From NCBI RefSeq assembly GCF_000518885.1, contig NZ_JAEL01000029.1, forward strand, positions 1 to 56,294: 56,294 nt of DNA, written 5' to 3'. Positions 24,395 to 32,113 of this stretch are shown here, piece after piece. A model generated the notes under the pieces. The model did not search any database, was not told where the DNA came from, and saw nothing but the letters and a program-made list of their open reading frames with translations. Positions within the stretch are counted from its first letter, which is position 1. Every line of letters starts with the position of its first letter. The position numbers were made by a program, and so were the translations under genes. The stretch is from Bacillus sp. J33 (GTDB lineage: Bacteria; Bacillota; Bacilli; Bacillales; Cytobacillaceae).

Positions 24395-25012
24395 ATGGAC
24401 AATCAAGTACAAGAGATCTTTGGTTCCGTAATAGCGGCAATAGGCACCATCCTTTCAGCTATCGCAAGCACTCCTTCAGCTTCACCAAGGATAACCGATC
24501 TTTTGGATGGAATGGATCTTGTCGGAAATACATTGCAGGGTACAGGAAATGCACTTCAGGCAAGCGGACAGAGCGGGGCATCTCTTGAAAAACTTGGTAA
24601 TGAAGTTCAGGCTATAGGAAACAGTACAGTTGTTGCCGGATTGGTGCTGCATGTAAAAGAAGAGACTGAAGAAAGGCTTGTCATTACAGGCAATTGGCTG
24701 CAAGCCCTTGGCGGGGCTGCAGCCCTTGGAGACGAGTTTGAGGATCCAGCTGCTCCTGGGCAGATCTTTAATATTAATGGAAATCTGCTTCAATCCATCG
24801 GAAATTCACTTCAAGCTATAGGAGGCACTAAAAACCTTAGGGAAAAAGAACTTGGCGGTCCAGGCAGCACCGGTGATCATGTGATCTTTATCGGCAGCTG
24901 GATTCAGGCAGTTGGTTCTGTATTATCGGTCATTGGACAGCTGCAGGAAGAAAGTCAAGAAGGCGGGGACACAAAAGATAAAGATAATGAACAAACCAAT
25001 GAAAGTGGTTAG
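24395..25012 (+). CDS. Repetitive GNxLQAxGN protein (DUF6944-like)
   Basis: A 205-residue protein built from repeats of GN-x-LQA-x-G type: GNTLQGTGNALQASGQ, GNEVQAIGNS, GNWLQALGGAA, GNLLQSIGNSLQAIGG and GSWIQAVGSVLS. Hydrophobic and Gly residues alternate at a fixed step, suggesting an amphipathic helical or solenoid repeat. There is no signal peptide and the tail is acidic (NEQTNESG). I recall such proteins in Bacillus as DUF6944 repetitive proteins of unknown function. The next gene, 13 bases downstream, is a second member. Confidence 0.65.
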   Translation: MDNQVQEIFGSVIAAIGTILSAIASTPSASPRITDLLDGMDLVGNTLQGTGNALQASGQSGASLEKLGNEVQAIGNSTVVAGLVLHVKEETEERLVITGNWLQALGGAAALGDEFEDPAAPGQIFNINGNLLQSIGNSLQAIGGTKNLREKELGGPGSTGDHVIFIGSWIQAVGSVLSVIGQLQEESQEGGDTKDKDNEQTNESG

Positions 25013-25025
25013 GAAGGGATGCTGC

Positions 25026-25718
25026 ATGTATCTAGATGGAGAAGAGTACCTTTCGATTGGCTCGTATCTGTTGGTTATCGGTACTTTTGTTTCAGCTGTT
25101 GGGGAAACGATTTACGGAACAGAATTGGAAAACCTTAATAATAAATTGATACGAGATGGAAATGCAGTGCAAGCGCTAGGGAACAGTTTTCAAGGGTTTG
25201 GAAGGATCAGTTTATCGGATATAGAGGAAGAATCAAATGTTTATAGTATTATGGGCTGCTTCACTCAAGCGGGCGGGAACACGTTAAACAGCGCAGCAAC
25301 GAACCTGGAGATCGAAAGCCCTTCAGCAGAATCAACAAGACTTAATTCATTGGGAAGTTCCGTACAATCTATGGGCGCTGCCTTAGAGGCATATGGACTT
25401 GCAAACAGTAAATCTGATTATTTTATCAAACTTGAAGTTCTTGGAAGCAGTCTGATCTCGATCGCAGCCCTGCTTGATTCAATCGGTATCTTAGCAAGGG
25501 ATGAAAATAGCCTGCAAAAAGAATTCTTCTTGCAGCGGGCGGATGGCTGGAGTTTATTGGCGCATCAATTGGAGCCTATGCGATTAATAAGAAAGCTAAA
25601 ATGGGGGGAGAGGCTAGTGGATTCGTTTATTCCACTAACTATAGCATTCTTTAGTTTAAATATTAATAGTTATTCTGAAATAATAAATCCTGTTTTAAAA
25701 ATAAACCTATTGATTTAA
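25026..25718 (+). CDS. Second GNxLQAxG repetitive protein, probably frameshifted near its end
   Basis: As read, 230 residues with the same repeat type (DGNAVQALGNSFQGFGRI, GCFTQAGGNTLNSA, LGSSVQSMGAALEAYG, LGSSLISIAALLDSIG). ATG at 25026 has AGGAAGGG seven bases upstream. After residue 165 the frame turns unlikely (GWSLLAHQLEPMRLIRK). The -1 frame gives RILLAAGGWLEFIGASIGAY then AINKKAKMGG, a good family-like ending with stop at 25654. The switch point is the five-A run at 25516-25520, so one A seems to be missing. This could be a mutation, a sequencing error or slippage. It is probably co-transcribed with its paralogue. Confidence 0.6.
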   Translation: MYLDGEEYLSIGSYLLVIGTFVSAVGETIYGTELENLNNKLIRDGNAVQALGNSFQGFGRISLSDIEEESNVYSIMGCFTQAGGNTLNSAATNLEIESPSAESTRLNSLGSSVQSMGAALEAYGLANSKSDYFIKLEVLGSSLISIAALLDSIGILARDENSLQKEFFLQRADGWSLLAHQLEPMRLIRKLKWGERLVDSFIPLTIAFFSLNINSYSEIINPVLKINLLI

Positions 25719-25762
25719 AACAGAAATTATGTGACTATGTAAATAGAAAATTTCATAAACGA

Positions 25763-25847
25763 ACACTAGGGGTGCTTTATAAGCTGAGAGAGACGTTTGT
25801 CTTAACCCTTGAACCTGCACTAGGTAATGCTAGCGAAGGAAAGTGGT
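25763..25847 (+). promoter_or_regulatory. TPP riboswitch (THI element)
   Basis: The conserved parts are in order: CACTAGGGGTGC, GCTGAGA (25783-25789), ACCCTTGAACCTG (25804-25817), then GGTAATGC and GCGAAGGAAAGTGG. The closing stem pairs CACT with AGTG. It lies ahead of the pyrimidine-salvage operon and acts through the terminator at 25906-25935. Confidence 0.95.
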
Positions 25848-25905
25848 ACATACATGATGGTATGCCTTTATTTGGAATTGCCATAATTTGTAATCAAGCG
25901 TTAAG

Positions 25906-25935
25906 CCACTTCTTTTGCAGAGAAGTGGTTTTTTT
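25906..25935 (+). terminator. Terminator of the TPP riboswitch
   Basis: CCACTTCT / AGAAGTGG with a seven-base loop and seven T, placed between the aptamer and ylmB as expected for transcriptional control. Confidence 0.9.
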
Positions 25936-25956
25936 ATTGTTAAGGGGTGACTTTAA

Positions 25957-27231
25957 TTGGATAACAGATTGAAGGAATTGATTGGCGAAGTGGAAAATCG
26001 TCAAGGCGAGCTCATTCAGCTACTGCAAAAACTGATTTGCTATAAAACACCTGCACCGCCAGCCAGAAATACGGAAGAAGCTCAGCAATTTATTGCTTCA
26101 TTTTTAAAGGAAAGGGATTTTATTATTGATAAATGGGATGTTTATCCTGGGGATCCCAATGTAGTTGGAGTACTGAAAGGCGCGGATTCCACCCAATATA
26201 AAAGCCTTATTATAAATGGGCATGTAGATGTTGCCGAAGTCAACGAGGATGAGGAATGGCTTTCTGATCCATTCAGCCCAATTGTCCAGGATGGGTCAGT
26301 GATCGGCAGGGGAGCAGCAGATATGAAAGGCGGATTGGCTGGTGCTTTATTTGCCATTCAGCTCCTTGACGAATATGGAATCAGGCTGCCTGGAGATTTA
26401 ATCTTTCAATCTGTCATTGGAGAAGAGGTAGGGGAAGCGGGAACATTGGAGTGCTGCAAAAGGGGCTATAGTGCTGACTTTGCTTTGGTTGCTGATACGA
26501 GTGATCTTCATATTCAGGGACAAGGCGGTGTGATTACTGGGTGGATCACCGTTAAAAGCAGAAGCACCTTTCATGATGCGACACGCAAAGACATGATCCA
26601 TGCCGGGGGAAAGCTGTTTGGTGCCAGTGCCATTGAAAAAATGATGAAAATCATTCAGGCGCTCCAGGAGCTTGAACGGAATTGGGCGGTTATGAAAAGT
26701 TATCCTGGATATGCACCCGGAACGAACACCATTAATCCCGCAGTTATAGAAGGGGGGCGCCATGCAGCATTTATCGCAGATGAGTGCAGGCTATGGATAA
26801 CGGTTCATTTTTATCCTAATGAAACATATGAACAGGTGGCCAAGGAGATAGAGGAGCATATCAAGCTGGCTGCACAGGGGGATATTTGGCTGAGGGAAAA
26901 CCCGCCTATTTTTGAGTGGGGCGGTTCTTCCATGATTGAGGATCGCGGCGAGATCTTTCCTTCATTGGAAGTAGACGAAAACCACCCTGCCATACATACA
27001 TTAATGAGTGCACATGAAGTGGTGGTAAACAAAAAGGCAATCGTTGACGTGTCCCCAACTGTCACAGATGGAGGATGGTTTGGAGATGCCGGCATTCCTG
27101 CAGCTATTTATGGCCCTGGAACTCTCCGCCATGCCCATGCAGTCAATGAACAGGTTTCAATTGAGCAGCTGGTACAGTATACAAAGGTGATTCTGTCCTT
27201 TATTTATAAGTGGTGCCATACAAGAAAATAG
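25957..27231 (+). CDS. ylmB: N-formyl-4-amino-5-aminomethyl-2-methylpyrimidine deformylase
   Basis: A 424-residue M20/ArgE-DapE family metallohydrolase. Metal-site residues are visible in NGHVDVAEV (His and Asp near 88-90), GRGAADMKGG (Asp near 117-121) and IGEEVGEAG (the Glu-Glu pair near 152), with a late His in TLRHAHAVNE. YlmB removes the formyl group from a degraded thiamine pyrimidine so TenA can act next. The TPP riboswitch and the downstream tenA and thiZXY genes support this over general peptidase roles. The TTG start follows AAGGGGTGA. Confidence 0.9.
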   Translation: MDNRLKELIGEVENRQGELIQLLQKLICYKTPAPPARNTEEAQQFIASFLKERDFIIDKWDVYPGDPNVVGVLKGADSTQYKSLIINGHVDVAEVNEDEEWLSDPFSPIVQDGSVIGRGAADMKGGLAGALFAIQLLDEYGIRLPGDLIFQSVIGEEVGEAGTLECCKRGYSADFALVADTSDLHIQGQGGVITGWITVKSRSTFHDATRKDMIHAGGKLFGASAIEKMMKIIQALQELERNWAVMKSYPGYAPGTNTINPAVIEGGRHAAFIADECRLWITVHFYPNETYEQVAKEIEEHIKLAAQGDIWLRENPPIFEWGGSSMIEDRGEIFPSLEVDENHPAIHTLMSAHEVVVNKKAIVDVSPTVTDGGWFGDAGIPAAIYGPGTLRHAHAVNEQVSIEQLVQYTKVILSFIYKWCHTRK

Positions 27232-27257
27232 ATTAATTGAATGACTGTGATTAAGTA

Positions 27258-27450
27258 TTTTAGCACCCTGTTGATTGGAGGGGAAGGTACTAATCCGTGA
27301 AAATTCAAAGGCAATTACTTCGAGCGGTGTTCATTCAAAATCAGCGTGAGAAGCGTGCCAGCGGGAGACCCCGCAGGTGAAAATGCACCGAAGAATGTCG
27401 GACCCCCCGCTGCAGCTTTAATTGTCTTCAGCGGAAATCAAATTTTACAT
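27258..27450. repeat. Dispersed Bacillus intergenic repeat, copy inside the thiamine operon
   Basis: It runs from cctgttgattggaggggaag through GCGGGAGACCCCGCAGG and gcaccgaagaatgtcgg to cttcagcggaaatcaaa. It fills the ylmB-tenA gap, so it must be transcribed with the operon and can fold into a long imperfect stem. Confidence 0.7.
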
Positions 27451-27479
27451 ATCCAATAGAAAAAGGAGTGTACATTGAC

Positions 27480-28154
27480 ATGAAATTTACAGAGCAATTA
27501 TACAAGAAGCTCCAGCCAATCTGGCGGAAAAATCATGCCCATCCCTTTGTGAGGGAAATGGGGAACGGAACATTGGATCCGGAAAAATTCAGGTTTTATA
27601 TGGTTCAGGATTATCTATATTTAATAGATTATTCAAAGATGTTCGCTTTAGGTGCTGTTAAAGCAGCCAATTTAGAGGACATGGGTACTTTTTCAGCCCT
27701 ATTGCATTCAACTATGAATGAAGAAATGGCATTGCACCGCCAATATGCAGCCCGATTTGGCATTTCAGCCGAAGAGCTGGAAACAGCGGAACCATCACCA
27801 ATCACATTGGCCTATACCCACTACATGCTTTATTCCGCACAAAATGGAACCCTTGCTGAACTGGTAGCTGCGCTGCTTCCATGCATGTGGAGTTACTGGG
27901 AAATCGGCAAGGAGCTAAATCAAATTCCAGGCGCATCAGAACATGAGCTGTATGGAGAATGGATTAAAATGTACAGTTCTCAAGAATTCGGGGAGCTGGC
28001 TACCTGGTGTATCGATTTAATGGACAAGGCAGCGCATGGCAAATCTGAAGAGGAGCTTCGTAAACTTGAAAATATCTTTTTAAATACAACCCGATTTGAA
28101 TACATGTTCTGGGACATGGCTTATAACAAGGAAATGTGGCCAGCAGATGAATAA
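27480..28154 (+). CDS. tenA: TenA-family aminopyrimidine aminohydrolase (thiaminase II)
   Basis: A 224-residue all-helical TenA/HemO-fold enzyme. Typical elements are FVREMGNGTLDPEKFRFYMVQ (about 24-44), DYLYLIDYSKMFALG with the conserved Asp and Tyr, the catalytic Cys in LLPCMWSYWEIG (near 133) and FEYMFWDMAY at the end. It hydrolyses 4-amino-5-aminomethyl-2-methylpyrimidine to HMP. The ATG at 27480 is used because AAAAGGAG abuts the earlier GTG. The stop overlaps the thiZ start (ATGAATAA). Confidence 0.9.
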   Translation: MKFTEQLYKKLQPIWRKNHAHPFVREMGNGTLDPEKFRFYMVQDYLYLIDYSKMFALGAVKAANLEDMGTFSALLHSTMNEEMALHRQYAARFGISAEELETAEPSPITLAYTHYMLYSAQNGTLAELVAALLPCMWSYWEIGKELNQIPGASEHELYGEWIKMYSSQEFGELATWCIDLMDKAAHGKSEEELRKLENIFLNTTRFEYMFWDMAYNKEMWPADE

Positions 28155-28917
28155 TCCGGCTTTGGAGTTCAGGGAAGTTTGCTTTCATTATGCATCAAAA
28201 AATAAAGCCAATCCGCCTACCCTTGCAGATTTGAATTTCAGGGTAAATGATGGTGAATTTATATCGGTTATTGGTCCCAGCGGTGCCGGCAAAAGCACTA
28301 TTTTCCGGCTGATTACCGGATTGGAACAGCCTTCATCAGGACAAATTCTCATAAACGGAGAAGTTAGCATCAATCGGTTGGGACAGGTAGGTTATATGCC
28401 TCAGCAGGATTTGCTGATGCCCTGGAGAACGATATTGGAAAATGCGATGCTTCCTATAGAAATCAAAGGTGCGAAAGGAAAAGCGGGAGAGGAAATGGTT
28501 CTGTCCTTATTAAAGGACTTTGGGCTTGAGGGTACGGAAGACAAGCATCCTGGGGATTTATCCGGAGGCATGAGGCAGCGGGTTTCCTTTTTGCGGACAA
28601 TCCTGAGCGGATCCAATATTTTATTGCTGGATGAACCGTTTAGCGCCCTGGACGCTATTACGAGGCTGACGATGCAGGAATGGCTTCTTGACCAGTGGCA
28701 AAACCTGAAGAAAACCATTCTCTTCATAACCCATGATGTGGACGAAGCCTTATTTTTATCTGATCGCATCTTTGTCATGTCTGATAATCCGAAGGCTCTC
28801 AAAGAAGTAAACGTTCCGCTTGGGCGCCCGAGATCTTTCCGGGATATAAGCCAGCCGGATGTTCTTTTACTAAAAGAAAATCTAATTGATCAGCTTCGGC
28901 CGAGGGTGGAATCATGA
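28147..28917 (+). CDS. thiZ: Thiamine-precursor ABC transporter ATPase
   Basis: A 256-residue ABC ATPase of the nitrate/taurine/HMP type. Walker A is GPSGAGKST (near 42-50), the Q-loop is GYMPQQD, the signature is LSGGMRQR (about 138-145), Walker B is ILLLDEP and the switch is FITHDVDEA. ATG overlaps the tenA stop, and an upstream extension would lie within tenA. With ThiX and ThiY it imports formylaminopyrimidine. Confidence 0.9.
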   Translation: MNNPALEFREVCFHYASKNKANPPTLADLNFRVNDGEFISVIGPSGAGKSTIFRLITGLEQPSSGQILINGEVSINRLGQVGYMPQQDLLMPWRTILENAMLPIEIKGAKGKAGEEMVLSLLKDFGLEGTEDKHPGDLSGGMRQRVSFLRTILSGSNILLLDEPFSALDAITRLTMQEWLLDQWQNLKKTILFITHDVDEALFLSDRIFVMSDNPKALKEVNVPLGRPRSFRDISQPDVLLLKENLIDQLRPRVES

Positions 28918-29666
28918 AAAAATTTCATTCCTATTTATATTCAACTTTACTTGCAGCTGCGCTGCTAATTATTTGGGAGATTGGCGCAAAGGCCTATAAT
29001 AAAAGCTTTATTCTGCCTTCTCCCGCAGAAATTGCATTTGCTTTATGGGAGTTAAGGTCCGTTCTTCTTATAAAGCATCTTCCGCCAACCTTTTTGGTCA
29101 TCGGCATTGGCCTTGTCATCTCCGTTTTTATAGGGGCTGGCTTGGCTATTTGGATGAACGCAAGCAAAGCAGCGGAGAGGACATTTTATCCGATTCTGAT
29201 TGCTTCTCAAACAATCCCGATTATTGCTTTGGCTCCAATCTTTGTCCTCTGGTTTGGCTACACCATCTGGAGCAAGGTCGCAGTGACGGTCTTAATTACG
29301 TTTTTCCCGATCACTGTCAGCGCTTTTGATGGGCTGCGCTCCTCAGACAAAAATTTAAAGGAATTGATGCTCACGATGGGAGCTTCAAAAAAAGATATCT
29401 TTTTTAAGCTGGATATCCCTTCCTCACTGCCATCCTTTTTCTCGGGTTTAAAGGTGGCTGTGACATTGAGTGTAATAGGGGCTGCAATCGGTGAATGGCT
29501 GGGTGCCCAGGCAGGTCTTGGTTATTTCAGCCGCAGGATGATGACACAATTTGATGGCGCGGGAGTATTCGCTCCAATCGTATTGCTGTCGGCAGTTGGA
29601 ATTGTTTTATTTTTACTTGTAGGATTCATAGAAAAAGCATTGCTAAAATGGAGGAAAACAGGATGA
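28914..29666 (+). CDS. thiX: Thiamine-precursor ABC transporter permease
   Basis: A 250-residue integral membrane permease of the BPD_transp_1 group with about six hydrophobic segments. The cytoplasmic EAA loop is visible as LMLTMGASKKDIFFKLDIPSSLPSFFSGLK (about 143-172). ATG overlaps the thiZ stop (ATGA), indicating coupling. Confidence 0.9.
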   Translation: MKKFHSYLYSTLLAAALLIIWEIGAKAYNKSFILPSPAEIAFALWELRSVLLIKHLPPTFLVIGIGLVISVFIGAGLAIWMNASKAAERTFYPILIASQTIPIIALAPIFVLWFGYTIWSKVAVTVLITFFPITVSAFDGLRSSDKNLKELMLTMGASKKDIFFKLDIPSSLPSFFSGLKVAVTLSVIGAAIGEWLGAQAGLGYFSRRMMTQFDGAGVFAPIVLLSAVGIVLFLLVGFIEKALLKWRKTG

Positions 29667-30691
29667 AGAAATTTCTGGGAATATTATTAGGTTTATGTTT
29701 GATACAGGTGCTTGCCGCTTGCGGAAACAATGCTTCCAATGCAAATGATGCAAATACAGCCGGAGGAACAGAGGGCAAGGATTTAAAAGAAGTGAGTATT
29801 ATGCTGGATTGGTACCCTAATGCCGTGCATAGCTATTTATATGTAGCACAGGAAAAAGGTTTTTTTGAGGCAGAAGGGGTAAAGGTGGACATTCAATTCC
29901 CTGCCAACCCAACCGATCCATTGAATTTGGCTGCAGCAGGCAAGGTTACCTTAGGATTATATTATCAGCCGGATGTCATTATGGCGCGTGCGAATGAGAA
30001 CCTTCCTGTTAAGTCTGTAGCATCCATTGTTCGCTCCCCGTTAAATCATGCGGTCTTTTTAGAGGATAGCCCGATTCAGACTCCGAAAGATCTGGAAGGA
30101 AAGAAAGTAGGATATCCTGGCATTCCGCTGAATGAAGCATTGCTGAAAACGATGGTTGAACATGATGGAGGGGATTTCAGCAAGGTTGACATGATTGATG
30201 TTGGATTTGAATTAGGAACTTCGATTGTTTCGGAAAAAACAGATGCTGTCATTGGAGCCTATATTAATCATGAAGTCCCTGTTTTAAAGCATAAAGGCTA
30301 TGAAACCCGCTATTTTAACCCGGTAGATTATGGCGTTCCGGCCTACAATGAAATCGTCCTTGTAACGGGTGATGAAACATGGGAAAAAGATCAGGAGGCC
30401 ATTCAGGCATTTTGGAAGGGTGCCAAGAAAGGCTATGAATATATGAAGGAAAATCCGGAAGATGCATTGGCTATTCTAATAAACAACCAGGATGAAGCTA
30501 ATTTCCCATTGGTGGAGGAAGTTGAAAAGCAAAGCATGGAGATTCTTTTGCCAAAAATGGAAGCTGAAGGCGCAGCGTTTGGCTCACAGGATCAGGAATC
30601 GTGGAAGGAAGTCAGGGACTGGATGCACGATGCTGGTTTAATAGAGTCTTCACCTGAAGTGGAAGATATGATTGTCGAAATGGACCATTAA
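29663..30691 (+). CDS. thiY: Formylaminopyrimidine-binding lipoprotein
   Basis: 342 residues. Signal peptide with lipobox VLAAC (Cys20), then an acidic linker and a type 2 periplasmic-binding fold of the NMT1/THI5-like group. MLDWYPNAVHSYLYVAQEKG near 51-70 is the family signature, and NPTDPLNLAAAGKVTLG, YPGIPLNEALLKTM and TDAVIGAYINHE follow. It is held outside the membrane and delivers the pyrimidine to ThiXZ. ATG at 29663 has GGAGG nine bases upstream and overlaps the thiX stop; the in-frame ATG five codons earlier lacks a ribosome binding site. Confidence 0.9.
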   Translation: MKKFLGILLGLCLIQVLAACGNNASNANDANTAGGTEGKDLKEVSIMLDWYPNAVHSYLYVAQEKGFFEAEGVKVDIQFPANPTDPLNLAAAGKVTLGLYYQPDVIMARANENLPVKSVASIVRSPLNHAVFLEDSPIQTPKDLEGKKVGYPGIPLNEALLKTMVEHDGGDFSKVDMIDVGFELGTSIVSEKTDAVIGAYINHEVPVLKHKGYETRYFNPVDYGVPAYNEIVLVTGDETWEKDQEAIQAFWKGAKKGYEYMKENPEDALAILINNQDEANFPLVEEVEKQSMEILLPKMEAEGAAFGSQDQESWKEVRDWMHDAGLIESSPEVEDMIVEMDH

Positions 30692-30865
30692 AAACTAAGT
30701 TAAAAAAGATAGGCTGATGTACCTGAAAAACGCAGAATTTCTATTGAAAGTTGATTGTCCAATTGTTAAATGTTACTAAATATCATATATAATTTTTAAA
30801 ATCAATACTTGAATACCTATAAAAAATTCTGTTAAATATAGTTTGAAGTCAAAAATCGAATAGAT
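30692..30865. other. AT-rich gap before the cobalamin riboswitches
   Basis: No gene and no clear terminator after thiY. The promoter of the cobalamin operon should lie here but no strong pair of hexamers could be fixed. Confidence 0.4.
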
Positions 30866-31035
30866 CATTTAAAAGTGCCTGAGGATCACTCCTTGGGATA
30901 ATAGGGAAATCGGTGAAAATCCGATGCAGCCCCCGCTACTGTAAGTGCTGATGAAATTGCCAAAATACCACTGGGAAACCGGGAAGGTGGCAAGAGTAAG
31001 CTTGAGGCACAAGCCAGAAGACCTGCTTTTAAATG
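30866..31035 (+). promoter_or_regulatory. Cobalamin riboswitch 1
   Basis: The conserved core is present: GGGAAATCGGTGAAAATCCG, GCAGCCCCCGCTACTGTAA, CCACTGGGAAACCGGGAAGG and the B12 box AGCCAGAAGACCTGC. The closing stem CATTTAAAAG (30866-30875) pairs perfectly with CTTTTAAATG (31026-31035). Confidence 0.95.
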
Positions 31036-31062
31036 CGTTTTATTTGTTCTTCGGAGGGAGGA

Positions 31063-31083
31063 ATGAGTATGGCCAATGCATGA
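31063..31083 (+). other. Stunted reading frame with strong ribosome binding site after riboswitch 1
   Basis: GGAGGGAGG (31053-31061) is ideally spaced for ATG at 31069, but the frame stops after MANA (MSMANA from the earlier ATG). It may be a leader peptide or the start of a deleted riboswitch-controlled gene. Confidence 0.4.
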
Positions 31084-31128
31084 TGGAAAGCTTTATCCCA
31101 TCATCCCGTAATTTTATTGGACAAGCTC

Positions 31129-31164
31129 AAGCCCTAATTTGGAAAACAAATTAGGGCTTTTTAT
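31129..31164 (+). terminator. Terminator of cobalamin riboswitch 1
   Basis: A 13-bp perfect stem AAGCCCTAATTTG / CAAATTAGGGCTT with loop GAAAA, then TTTTATTT. Confidence 0.9.
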
Positions 31165-31240
31165 TTGGAAAAAACTGTTCGGCCCTGTTTGCCTGTGCAA
31201 TCTTCATCGTGCTATTGATCTGATGACAATTGAATATTTA

Positions 31241-31400
31241 ACAAAAGGTGTATGGCTGTTAAGCCTTACTTAAAAGGGAAGCCGGTGTAAGTCCGGCACG
31301 GTCCCGCCACTGTAAGGGAGAGTTTCTTTACAAACTGCCACTGATGAATCGGGAAGGCGTAAAGCAACAAGGAACCCAAGTCAGGAGACCTGCCTTTTGT
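31241..31400 (+). promoter_or_regulatory. Cobalamin riboswitch 2
   Basis: The core is GGGAAGCCGGTGTAAGTCCG, CGGTCCCGCCACTGTAA, CCACTGATGAATCGGGAAGG and the B12 box AAGTCAGGAGACCTGCC. The closing stem ACAAAAGG (31241-31248) pairs with CCTTTTGT (31393-31400). It is the nearer of two aptamers in series before the cbi operon. Confidence 0.95.
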
Positions 31401-31478
31401 ATTCTTCTGCAATGCCTACGGGTCATAGGTGAGAGAAGTGTTAAACAGGATTATTCTGCATTTTAGAATGGAGATAAC

Positions 31479-31518
31479 TGGCACCTCTTCACTTAGTGGG
31501 GGTGCCATTTCTTTTTTA
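31479..31518 (+). terminator. Terminator of cobalamin riboswitch 2
   Basis: TGGCACC / GGTGCCA with an inner CACT/AGTG pairing, followed by TTTCTTTTTT. Confidence 0.85.
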
Positions 31519-31729
31519 GGATGTGCTAAGCTCACTATACACCTTTTGGGTAGGAGCAAGACTGCCGCTTTTTCTTGGTGCGGTAATATTTTAAGAATCC
31601 AATGTCCGACTTGATGGCCGCCGGATTGCAGGCGGTTCGCTGAGTGCCCGCAGTGGAATCAAGGGGCAAAATTTATAAGTAAACGAACATGATTAGGCTT
31701 TTTTAAAAATCAGATAGGAGAAAACAATC

Positions 31730-32110
31730 ATGACTACTTGGAATTTAAATGGAATGAAGAGGCATGTTCTCATATGCAATGGCTCAAGCTGCATGAGAAA
31801 AGGCGGAGAGGATGTTACCCAGGCGATTAGGGATGAAATTAGCCAATTAAACATTGAAGCAGACATCCATACAACAAGAACAAGGTGTAACGGTCGGTGC
31901 AAGGATGCATGTGTGGTTATTGTGTACCCGGAAGGAAATTGGTTTAAAGAGGTTACGCCATCGCTTGGACGCAAAATTGTCCAAGATTGCATGCAGAAGG
32001 ATACAAATTTACTAGATTCGCTTTTGTATAAATATGATGCTGAAGGCTTTGTGAAAGTAAGTGATTCCTCAGAAAAAGGAATTGAGAAGCCTATTAGAAT
32101 AGGAGGTTAA
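31730..32110 (+). CDS. cbiW: CbiW-like thioredoxin-fold [2Fe-2S] ferredoxin
   Basis: A 126-residue protein with the Cys pattern of thioredoxin-like 2Fe-2S ferredoxins: C16, C21, C53, C57 and C61 (CNGSSC, then RCNGRCKDAC). It is the first gene of the corrin operon, the place held by cbiW in B. megaterium. It may feed electrons to the iron-sulfur enzymes CbiH60 or CbiX, or to cobalt reduction; that is inference. The ribosome binding site is AGGAG; the gene ends just before the transporter gene. Confidence 0.8.
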   Translation: MTTWNLNGMKRHVLICNGSSCMRKGGEDVTQAIRDEISQLNIEADIHTTRTRCNGRCKDACVVIVYPEGNWFKEVTPSLGRKIVQDCMQKDTNLLDSLLYKYDAEGFVKVSDSSEKGIEKPIRIGG

Positions 32111-32113
32111 GGC

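Noticed and set aside
30945..31154. 69-residue frame through cobalamin riboswitch 1
   Set aside because: It reads through the aptamer and terminator, which are structural RNA.
31429..31614. 61-residue frame after riboswitch 2
   Set aside because: It crosses the terminator and has no protein character.
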